Below are positions 1-4,860 of a stretch of DNA of 5,072 nt, in pieces. The stretch spans positions 1 to 5,072 of the forward strand of contig JAICVT010000323.1 in assembly GCA_025935235.1 (NCBI GenBank), in the 5' to 3' direction. Source of the DNA: Ktedonobacterales bacterium (GTDB lineage: Bacteria; Chloroflexota; Ktedonobacteria; Ktedonobacterales; JADMIN01). Below the pieces are notes generated by a model. It had not been told where the DNA came from. It was given only the letters and a program-made list of their open reading frames with translations, and did not search any database. A program made the translations under genes and the position numbers. The first letter of the stretch is position 1. The number at the start of each line of letters is the position of its first letter.

Positions 1-577
1 ATTGCGCGGGCCACGCGCCCCACAGCGCCTGCCATGCGGCCTCGCGTCCATCCTCCAGCCAGACCAGCGCCAGATAGCGCAGGCTGGCGATCGGCTCGCT
101 GATGCCCAGCGCAAAGACGAGCAGCGAGACGGTGGCGGAGAGCAGGCAGATCGTACACCAGTGGCCGATGACCGTGGCCTGCAGGATGGTCAGCGTAAGG
201 CCGACCAGGAAGAGCGCCGTGATGACAACGCCAAAGATCAGCGGCGCCCATGGCATGCGTCGCCAGCGCTGCTCGCCACCAATCGCGCCGAAGATCAGGT
301 CGCAGGCGTAGCCCACCACGCCCAGTAGCCCATCGGGTATTGGCAGCAGCCGCGAGATGAACGAGTGCGTCACGGCATACGAGCTGGCCGAGCCGAAGAA
401 GGGATCCCACATCGCGTGGATGACGCCGACCTGCGAGAGGCCAGTATAGAGCGCAGCGAGCAGCCCGATGACTGCCAGCGCCAGCGGCCAGCGGCGCTCG
501 CTCCAGGCCGACGGATTGCGGCGCCACCCGGGCGGGATGGCGCCTGCCTCGTCGGCGTGCGCGTGGTTGCGCGGCAT
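1..577 (-). CDS. VKOR-family four-helix membrane protein, 3' end beyond window
   Basis: Vitamin K epoxide reductase (VKOR) family membrane protein; 192 codons are visible and the 3' end lies beyond base 1. My translation from the ATG at 575-577 begins MPRNHAHADE. Hydrophobic segments lie at about residues 31-51, 80-100, 110-133 and 137-158. The last carries the family's redox motif, WCTIC (C141, C144), which in classical VKORs exchanges electrons with a quinone. A WDPFFG motif (57-62) follows the first helix, where classical bacterial VKORs have a loop with two cysteines. No cysteine is present there; the only other one is C92, inside helix 2. Disulfide formation through a DsbA-like partner, the usual bacterial VKOR role, is therefore doubtful. 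The start lies six bases after the SDR stop, with weak AGGA (588-591) or AGG (583-585) ribosome sites inside the SDR gene's end, suggesting translational coupling. The family call is fairly firm; the substrate is unknown. Confidence 0.8.
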   Translation of the reverse strand, partial: MPRNHAHADEAGAIPPGWRRNPSAWSERRWPLALAVIGLLAALYTGLSQVGVIHAMWDPFFGSASSYAVTHSFISRLLPIPDGLLGVVGYACDLIFGAIGGEQRWRRMPWAPLIFGVVITALFLVGLTLTILQATVIGHWCTICLLSATVSLLVFALGISEPIASLRYLALVWLEDGREAAWQALWGAWPAQ

Positions 578-583
578 ACTCGC

Positions 584-1609
584 CTAGTCCTGGCGCCGCG
601 AGGCCAGCAACAGCCCGCCGACGGCCAGCCCGCCGATGCCCGCCAGCGCGCCCGCCACGATCCCTTTGTGCTCCGCCGCCCAGACCTCATAGCTGCGATC
701 AATGCTGCGGTCGTCGAAGGCGCCGTGCGCGCCGTAGTCCTCGGTGGTATCCACTGGCGCGAAGAGGTTGTTGGGCTGGTTGGGGTCGCGCGGCTGCTCG
801 CGCATCTGGCTATCGTAGGCCGTCCTGCCGAGATACCAGTCGCCCAGGCCAGGGAAGAACTTGTTGCCCATGATGACCGCCAGCGTCGAGCCACCGATGT
901 AGAGCTGGCGCTTGCGATGGTGCGCCGCCCAGTAGATCGCCTCGGCGATCAGCTCCGGCTGATAGATCGGCGGCACGGGCTGCGCCTTGCGGGGCAGCTT
1001 GTTGCGCCCCCAGGTGAACTGCGGTGTGTTGACCGCCGGGAGCTGCGGCATCGTCAGCCGCACATGGCAGTGGTTGTGGATCAGTTCAGCCCGCAGCGCC
1101 TCGGTGAAGCCCTGGATGGCATGCTTCGCGCCACAATAGGCCGTTTGCAGCGGGATGCCGCGATAGGCCAGCGCCGAGCCGACCTGCACGATGACGCCGC
1201 GGTCGCGCGGCATCATGCGCCGCAGCGCCGCCTGCGTGCCATAGACATAGCCGTGGTAGGTCACATTCGTGACGCGCGCGTACTCCTCCGGTGTGATCTC
1301 CAGGAAGGGCGAGAAGACTGTCGTGAAGGCGACGTTGATCCAGATGTCTATCGGCCCGAAGGTCTCTTCCGCCTCGCGCGCCGCGCGCTCGTGCGTCTGC
1401 GGGTCAGAGGTATCGCCCGCCACGATGATCGCCCGACCGCCCAGCCGCTCGACATCGGCGCGCGCGCCCTCCAGGCCCGCCTCGCCGCGCGCCACCAGAC
1501 AGACGTTTGCGCCGCGCCTGCCAAACGCCTGCGCCGTGGCGCGCCCCACGCCGCCCGACGCCCCGGTAATCACAACGACCTCTTGCCGATCAGTACCCTG
1601 TCTCACCAC
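584..1609 (-). CDS. SDR-family oxidoreductase with C-terminal membrane anchor
   Basis: Classical short-chain dehydrogenase/reductase, 341 residues, expected to oxidise or reduce an alcohol/carbonyl with NAD(P)(H). The Rossmann nucleotide motif TGASGGVG is at 15-22. The catalytic set is N115, S145, Y158 and K162 (YCGAK at 158-162). R41 just after strand 2 could favour NADP, which is an inference. The usual NNAG motif reads NVAF (92-95), so its second Asn is lost. Classical SDRs are about 250 residues; this one adds a polar stretch (about 255-315) and a glycine/alanine-rich hydrophobic helix (about 317-336) ending in SRRQD, which looks like a tail anchor holding the enzyme on the inner face of the membrane. 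The GTG start at 1607-1609 sits six bases from a perfect AGGAGG; a second GTG at 1604-1606 is possible. It is first in an apparent operon with the VKOR homologue. Family certain, substrate unknown. Confidence 0.93.
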   Translation of the reverse strand: MVRQGTDRQEVVVITGASGGVGRATAQAFGRRGANVCLVARGEAGLEGARADVERLGGRAIIVAGDTSDPQTHERAAREAEETFGPIDIWINVAFTTVFSPFLEITPEEYARVTNVTYHGYVYGTQAALRRMMPRDRGVIVQVGSALAYRGIPLQTAYCGAKHAIQGFTEALRAELIHNHCHVRLTMPQLPAVNTPQFTWGRNKLPRKAQPVPPIYQPELIAEAIYWAAHHRKRQLYIGGSTLAVIMGNKFFPGLGDWYLGRTAYDSQMREQPRDPNQPNNLFAPVDTTEDYGAHGAFDDRSIDRSYEVWAAEHKGIVAGALAGIGGLAVGGLLLASRRQD

Positions 1610-1615
1610 GTCAAT

Positions 1616-1621
1616 CCTCCT
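1616..1621 (-). promoter_or_regulatory. Ribosome binding site of the SDR gene
   Basis: A perfect AGGAGG on the minus strand, six bases before the first of two adjacent GTG codons. It decides the non-ATG start: no ATG in this frame lies nearby with comparable spacing. Confidence 0.85.
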
Positions 1622-1670
1622 CTGCTCGCTCTCCCTGCCAGCATTCCGTGCGGGCGCGAGCCTGTGGCTG

Positions 1671-1698
1671 TCATCCCAGATGCATCAAGTTCATCCCA
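1671..1698. repeat. Direct repeat flanking an 8-bp palindrome upstream of the SDR gene
   Basis: TCATCCCA occurs at 1671-1678 and again at 1691-1698, exactly 20 bp apart (about two helical turns), with the perfect palindrome GATGCATC (1679-1686) between them. The cluster lies 62-89 bases upstream of the SDR start, where a regulator would be expected to bind. The arrangement is seen directly; an operator role is inference. Confidence 0.35.
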
Positions 1699-1835
1699 TT
1701 GCGAGATAGTCGTTCCAGGGCTACGGGCATGCAGAAACGGCGCCACCACGCGCTGGCCCGCTCGCGGAATCACTCCCTTGCCAGGTTCCTCCCGCTACAT
1801 CATGGGAGAGAAGAGGATAGGGAACTCCGTTGTGT

Positions 1836-1864
1836 TTGGCTGCTACTACCTGGCGCGCTATCCT
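1836..1864 (+). promoter_or_regulatory. Possible sigma-70-type promoter of the 214-residue gene
   Basis: TTGGCT (1836-1841) and TATCCT (1859-1864) are separated by the optimal 17 bases, matching the -35 and -10 consensus at three and four of six positions. Transcription would start near 1871 and leave a 5' UTR of about 50 bases. The match is partial, so this is tentative. Confidence 0.3.
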
Positions 1865-1869
1865 GCCTA

Positions 1870-1894
1870 CATCTGGCGGGCGCGGCGCCACATG
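1870..1894 (+). other. Imperfect hairpin at the predicted 5' end of the mRNA
   Basis: Nine-base arms, CATCTGGCG (1870-1878) and CGCCACATG (1886-1894), pair with one mismatch around a seven-base loop. If the tentative promoter is right, the hairpin begins at the transcript's very 5' end, where such structures can protect mRNA. It could equally be a protein binding site. The pairing is seen; the role is inference. Confidence 0.3.
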
Positions 1895-1906
1895 CGCTCC
1901 GATGAC

Positions 1907-1911
1907 AGGAG
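1907..1911 (+). promoter_or_regulatory. Ribosome binding site that sets the start at 1920
   Basis: AGGAG lies eight bases before the ATG at 1920-1922. The frame is open further upstream to 1830, but that earlier ATG lacks a similarly spaced site and would put the proposed hairpin inside the coding region. Confidence 0.7.
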
Positions 1912-1919
1912 ACATCGCG

Positions 1920-2564
1920 ATGGCTGATGCGTATACTGTATTCTGGACACGCGAACGCTGTAGCGCGCTACGCAAACAGGGGCATGTCGGCGAACCACTC
2001 TCCCTGCTGTTCGGCGGACCACACACCTCCGAGCCGAGCTTCGTGCGGGCCACGGTGCGCCCCGGCGACTACCTCTATCCCATCGCCGTGTACAAGGGGA
2101 CGCTCTTTGTGCTGGGGCGCGTGCGCGTGCGCAGTCTGCTGACGCTCGAATCGTTCGTTGACGCGCGGCCTGATCTGTTCGCCGAACACCTTCGCGAGCC
2201 GCCAGCGTGGACTCAGCAGGCGTCCGCGGGGCTAACGCCGCGCTATGTGCAGGCGCTGGAGGCGTTCGAGCGGCTGCGGCTGGCGATGCCCGAGCTGCGC
2301 TATCTCGCGCCCACCTGCACCGGGGAGGCTGTCGAGTGCGAGGATGGCCTGCCGATCCGGCTCGATTGCGCCGTCCCGAGCGACCTGCTGGAGCGGCTGC
2401 GCTATCGCTCGCTGCGACGCGAGCGTGATCTGAGCAAATACATCCGCGATGGACGCCTGACGAGCATCCTTGGCGTGCAGGGCATCTACCGCTTGACGGA
2501 GCCATCAGCCCGCGAGATTGATGCGTTGCTGCGGGCCGCTCCCGCGTCAGTCACGGTTGTCTGA
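1920..2564 (+). CDS. Conserved-looking hypothetical protein, 214 residues
   Basis: I do not recognise a characterised family. The protein has no signal peptide or membrane segment and looks cytosolic. The N-terminal part (about 1-90) has an aromatic start (YTVFWTRERC, 5-14), a glycine-rich turn (LLFGG, 29-33), and a beta-rich block 47-70 whose core reads RPGDYLYPI, followed by KGTLFVLGRVRV. This PGD-then-strand layout resembles small RNA- or ligand-binding beta barrels of the PUA/ASCH/EVE type, a weak analogy only. A middle helical stretch (about 105-125) leads to a C-terminal part rich in Arg/Leu (155-182) that ends in a LGVQGIYRLTEPSA segment (184-197) and a closing helix. Four cysteines (14, 133, 140, 150) do not form a clear metal site. 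The gene stands alone, with its own ribosome site, convergent with the antiporter. Its well-formed, protein-like translation makes it a real gene; the function is open. Confidence 0.8.
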   Translation: MADAYTVFWTRERCSALRKQGHVGEPLSLLFGGPHTSEPSFVRATVRPGDYLYPIAVYKGTLFVLGRVRVRSLLTLESFVDARPDLFAEHLREPPAWTQQASAGLTPRYVQALEAFERLRLAMPELRYLAPTCTGEAVECEDGLPIRLDCAVPSDLLERLRYRSLRRERDLSKYIRDGRLTSILGVQGIYRLTEPSAREIDALLRAAPASVTVV

Positions 2565-2596
2565 TGTCCCTGCCAGGCGCGGGGAGCGAGCGCCGC
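2565..2596. other. Short convergent gap without a clear terminator
   Basis: Only 32 bases separate the stop codons of two converging genes. Weak GC-rich pairings (for example GGCGC 2576-2580 with GCGCC 2590-2594) occur, but there is no stable stem with a T run on either strand. Transcripts may overlap here. Confidence 0.4.
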
Positions 2597-4072
2597 TCAG
2601 GTGTTGCGGTTGTCGCTCATCGTCGCGTCATCATACCGCGCATCGGAAGACGCTGGCTGTTCCTCATCCGCCTCTTGCGCCTCGAGCGGGGCGAGCTGCT
2701 GCCGGAGCTGAGTGTGCTCGGCGCGATACGCGCTCGCCAGCCGCCCGAATTGTAGCGCGCCGATCTCGCCACGCTCGTGCTCGCGCTCCAGCGTCAGCAG
2801 CGCGCCCTCCACCGCCGCTACGCGCGCCCGCAGCAGGCCGACGGCATCCTCAGTCGTCTGCTCGGTGGGCCTGGCGCGCAGCCCCAGCCAGCCGATGAGC
2901 GGCGACATCGTCAGCCCTTGCAGCAGCAGCGAGACCCCCACCACGCCAAAGGCGATCACCTGGAGCGTGTGGCGCTGCGGAAACGCCTGGCCATTGGCCA
3001 GCGAGAGGGGGATGCTGAGCGCCAGCGCCAGCGAGACCGCGCCGCGCAGCCCGCCCCACAACAGCACGGGCAGATAGCGCGGCGGGATCTTCTGCGCGCC
3101 ACGCAGCAGCGGCATCAGCAGGAAGACGACCACCGCGCGCCCGCCCAGCGTCGCCAGAAACGCGATCGTGATGACCCACCAGTTACTCAGCACCTGCAGC
3201 GGGTCCAGCGCGATGCCGATCAGCAGGAAGACTAGCGAGTTAGCCACGAAGCCCAGAAATTCCCAGGTCGCGCTCAGCGCGCGCACCGAGCGTGGGCTGA
3301 GTCCGTGCGCCGAGCCGTAGTTGCCGAAGAAGAGCGCCGCCACCACCACCGCGATGGCGCCAGAGAAGGTTAGCGTCTCGGCCAGCAGATAGGCGCCATA
3401 GGCGGCGACGACGGTGGCCGTGATCTGAATCTGCGCCGAGTCAATCGCGCGTAGCAGCCGCGAGCCGACGTAGCCCACCACCACGCCCACCACCAGCGCG
3501 CCCGCCACCGTCAGCAGGAAGCGTCCGATGCCGCCCGCGAGGCCGAACGCGCCGCTGACGATAGCCACCAGGATGATCTGGAAGAGCGTGATAGCCGCGC
3601 CGTCGTTGAAGAGGCTCTCGCCCTCCACCAGCAGCGCCAGTCGCCGTGGCGCGCCCAGTTGGCGGAAGAGCGAGACGACGGCGATGGGATCGGTAGACGA
3701 GATCAGCGCGCCAAAGAGCAGCGCGATGCCCCAACTCAGCCCCAACGCCAGATGGATGATGGCGCCTGTCACCAGCGTGCCAATCAGCACACCCGGCGCG
3801 GCCAGCAGCGTGATCGGCAGCGCATTGCGCCAGAGGCGACCCGCTGGCACGTTATACGCGCCCTCGAAGAGCAGCGTCGGCAGGAAGACCAGCAAGATCA
3901 GGTCAGGCGTCAGGGTGATGTTCAGCGAAGCGGGCTGCAAACCGAGGAAGCCGACGACAACCAGCGCCACCGTATAGGGCAGTCGCACACGCTGCACAAT
4001 GGCCGCCACCACGAAGACGATCAGCAGCAGCACCAGGAAGGTCTCAACGGTCGAGTGCAGCGTTGTCGGCAT
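2597..4072 (-). CDS. CPA1/NhaP-type Na+/H+ (cation/proton) antiporter
   Basis: Inner-membrane monovalent cation/proton antiporter of the CPA1 (NhaP/NHE) family, 491 residues, exporting Na+ (possibly K+ or Li+) in exchange for protons for pH and salt balance. About 12-13 membrane helices span residues 10-398. Family motifs are all present: LFEGAYN (68-74), SSTDP (125-129, with T127-D128 in the unwound helix), EGESLFNDG (150-158, with the ion-binding N156-D157 pair), FVANSLVFLLIG (275-286) and WGGLRGAVSLALA (339-351, with R343). A charged cytosolic tail of about 90 residues (403-491) contains a Glu/Arg-rich probable coiled coil (about 408-468) and an acidic end, likely a regulatory or dimerising region. 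The ATG at 4070-4072 is six bases from a perfect AGGAGG; the open frame extends 33 codons further but with polar, non-family sequence. It is divergent from a small membrane protein gene. The ion is not predictable from sequence. Confidence 0.95.
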   Translation of the reverse strand: MPTTLHSTVETFLVLLLIVFVVAAIVQRVRLPYTVALVVVGFLGLQPASLNITLTPDLILLVFLPTLLFEGAYNVPAGRLWRNALPITLLAAPGVLIGTLVTGAIIHLALGLSWGIALLFGALISSTDPIAVVSLFRQLGAPRRLALLVEGESLFNDGAAITLFQIILVAIVSGAFGLAGGIGRFLLTVAGALVVGVVVGYVGSRLLRAIDSAQIQITATVVAAYGAYLLAETLTFSGAIAVVVAALFFGNYGSAHGLSPRSVRALSATWEFLGFVANSLVFLLIGIALDPLQVLSNWWVITIAFLATLGGRAVVVFLLMPLLRGAQKIPPRYLPVLLWGGLRGAVSLALALSIPLSLANGQAFPQRHTLQVIAFGVVGVSLLLQGLTMSPLIGWLGLRARPTEQTTEDAVGLLRARVAAVEGALLTLEREHERGEIGALQFGRLASAYRAEHTQLRQQLAPLEAQEADEEQPASSDARYDDATMSDNRNT

Positions 4073-4078
4073 CGTATC

Positions 4079-4084
4079 CCTCCT
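4079..4084 (-). promoter_or_regulatory. Ribosome binding site of the antiporter gene
   Basis: A perfect AGGAGG on the minus strand, six bases from the ATG. It fixes the start at 4072 rather than at upstream in-frame ATG codons (up to 4171). Confidence 0.88.
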
Positions 4085-4223
4085 GTCCCACCTGATCTCC
4101 TGATCCTCGCCCCCGCGCGCTGGCCACATCAGCAGTGTACGCGATACGAGCGCGATGCTTCGCGGATTCACGTTCGCCGGGTGGCGGCTGCGGACAAATG
4201 CTCAGGCGCCGCTCGGCGCTCGC

Positions 4224-4238
4224 GTGCTAGGGTGCTAG
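4224..4238. repeat. GTGCTAG tandem direct repeat in the divergent promoter region
   Basis: GTGCTAG occurs at 4224-4230 and 4232-4238 with one base between them, just left of the inverted repeat at 4243-4257. It may be part of the same control region or chance. Confidence 0.35.
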
Positions 4239-4242
4239 TGTC

Positions 4243-4257
4243 GGAGCAATATGCTCC
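4243..4257. promoter_or_regulatory. 15-bp inverted repeat, candidate operator
   Basis: GGAGCA-ATA-TGCTCC is a perfect 6-bp inverted repeat with an AT-only centre, in the 239-base region between the divergent antiporter and four-helix protein genes. It sits 55 bases before the latter's start and 171 bases upstream of the antiporter start. A dimeric regulator site is a reasonable guess; nothing in the window encodes an obvious regulator for it. It is too short for a terminator and has no T run. Confidence 0.4.
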
Positions 4258-4295
4258 CAGCCCGCAGAAGGTGGATGCGGGCGACACGGCAAGGC

Positions 4296-4304
4296 GGAGG
4301 GGAG
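4296..4304 (+). promoter_or_regulatory. Purine-rich ribosome binding site of the four-helix protein gene
   Basis: GGAGGGGAG can serve either the ATG at 4312 (GGAG seven bases away) or an in-frame TTG at 4306 (GGAGG five bases away). ATG is preferred; the difference is two residues. Confidence 0.65.
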
Positions 4305-4311
4305 ATTGACA

Positions 4312-4647
4312 ATGTACCGCATTGGCGCATGGCTCAGCCTCATCGGTGGCGGCATCGCGGTGGCGAGCGTCATCAGCGGTTTTCTGACAATCGGCAGCGA
4401 TCCAGCCTACCAGGGGCGGATAGCGTTCGGCGCGGCGGCGCTGATTCTGGGCGCGTTCGCGGGCATCGCGGGCTTTCTGCGCATGCGCCCCGCGATGGCT
4501 GGCATCGTGATCATCGTGGCGGGGATCCTCGGCTATCTGGCGACCCTGCCCTGGTACATCAACACGCTCTACATCGCCGCCCTGCCGCTGTGGATCGTCG
4601 GCGGCGCGTTCCTGCTCTTTGGCGGGTTCGTGGCGCGGCGCGCGTAG
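4312..4647 (+). CDS. Small four-helix membrane protein of unknown function
   Basis: A 111-residue, very hydrophobic protein with four likely membrane helices at about residues 4-26, 36-56, 61-80 and 85-106, joined by short loops. Positive charges at the first and last ends (R3; R109, R110) and in the central loop (R57, R59) suggest that both termini and the middle loop face the cytoplasm. Glycine- and alanine-rich helices (IGGGIA near the start, LFGGF near the end) suit tight helix packing. No catalytic or metal-binding motif and no cysteine is visible, so an enzymatic role is unlikely; a structural, accessory or ion-related role is only a guess. It is transcribed divergently from the cation/proton antiporter and could share its control region. 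A strong hairpin follows the stop, so it is probably a single-gene transcript. Confidence 0.8.
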   Translation: MYRIGAWLSLIGGGIAVASVISGFLTIGSDPAYQGRIAFGAAALILGAFAGIAGFLRMRPAMAGIVIIVAGILGYLATLPWYINTLYIAALPLWIVGGAFLLFGGFVARRA

Positions 4648-4667
4648 CGCTTGCCAGCTACTATGGC

Positions 4668-4699
4668 TGCCCCCGGCTCTCACCCAAGAGCCGGGGGCA
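4668..4699 (+). terminator. Perfect 13-bp hairpin after the four-helix protein gene
   Basis: TGCCCCCGGCTCT (4668-4680) pairs perfectly with AGAGCCGGGGGCA (4687-4699) around a six-base loop (CACCCA). The stem starts 20 bases after the stop codon, as expected for a terminator. It lacks a following T run on either strand, so it may act as a factor-dependent or mRNA-end-protecting structure rather than a textbook intrinsic terminator. Confidence 0.72.
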
Positions 4700-4780
4700 T
4701 CGCTCTCCATGCCGCCAGAAGCGGGACGCGCTGGGTCAGTCAGTTCGCCGCTCCTGCTCTACTGTGCGGAGGAGAGCGCC

Positions 4781-4831
4781 ATGCGTTCAGCGCCCAATGG
4801 ACGGTTTGGATCAGACTCGTCGCAGCGATGA
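4781..4831 (+). CDS. Possible 16-residue leader ORF
   Basis: ATG to TGA encodes a polar 16-residue peptide, MRSAPNGRFGSDSSQR. It is preceded by a strong GGAGGAG (4768-4774) at the ideal six-base distance, a better site than that of the next gene. It ends 29 bases before the antitoxin-like start. There are no runs of one amino acid that would mark a classical attenuation leader. It could be a small regulatory uORF, a remnant of a longer gene, or chance in purine-rich DNA. Confidence 0.25.
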   Translation: MRSAPNGRFGSDSSQR

Positions 4832-4841
4832 CGCAGCAATC

Positions 4842-4852
4842 AGGAAAGGGGA
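4842..4852 (+). promoter_or_regulatory. Ribosome binding site of the antitoxin-like gene
   Basis: Purine run AGGAAAGGGGA; its AGGGGA part lies eight bases before the ATG at 4861 and supports that start. Confidence 0.6.
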
Positions 4853-4860
4853 AGCTCGCC

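Larger units (their letters stand above)
1622..1919. other. Divergent intergenic region between the SDR gene and the 214-residue gene
   Basis: About 300 bases without a convincing gene. Open frames here lack a ribosome site or recognisable protein character and belong to the general surplus of open frames in high-GC DNA. The SDR side holds the TCATCCCA/GATGCATC cluster; the right side holds a possible promoter, a hairpin and the ribosome site of the next gene. I saw no convincing minus-strand -35/-10 pair for the SDR operon. The region therefore probably contains two divergent promoters, only one of which can be tentatively placed. Confidence 0.6.

Noticed and set aside
370..894. 174-codon minus-strand open frame overlapping both the VKOR and SDR genes
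   Set aside because: It is in a different frame from both, Arg/Ser/Thr-rich and without motifs; the true frames explain this DNA.
1648..1905. 85-codon plus-strand open frame in the divergent gap
   Set aside because: No ribosome site and no recognisable protein character; it also overlaps the proposed promoter elements.
1830..1919. 30-codon N-terminal extension of the 214-residue protein
   Set aside because: No ribosome site with normal spacing for that ATG; AGGAG fits the ATG at 1920 and the region looks like promoter and UTR.
365..1927. 520-codon open frame on the plus strand
   Set aside because: It lies opposite the SDR and VKOR genes, which carry clear family motifs. Its translation is Arg/Ala/His-rich with no domain, and it is a by-product of high GC content.
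1932..1937. TATACT as a -10 box
   Set aside because: It lies just inside the gene starting at 1920, and the nearest -35-like element (ATGACA, 1902-1907) is 24 bases away, too far.
4073..4171. 33-codon N-terminal extension of the antiporter
   Set aside because: It is polar and unlike the family, whereas a perfect AGGAGG sits six bases before the ATG at 4072.
4168..4710. 180-codon minus-strand open frame
   Set aside because: It is antisense to the four-helix protein gene and its hairpin. Composition is Arg/Asp/His-rich, typical of an antisense shadow frame.
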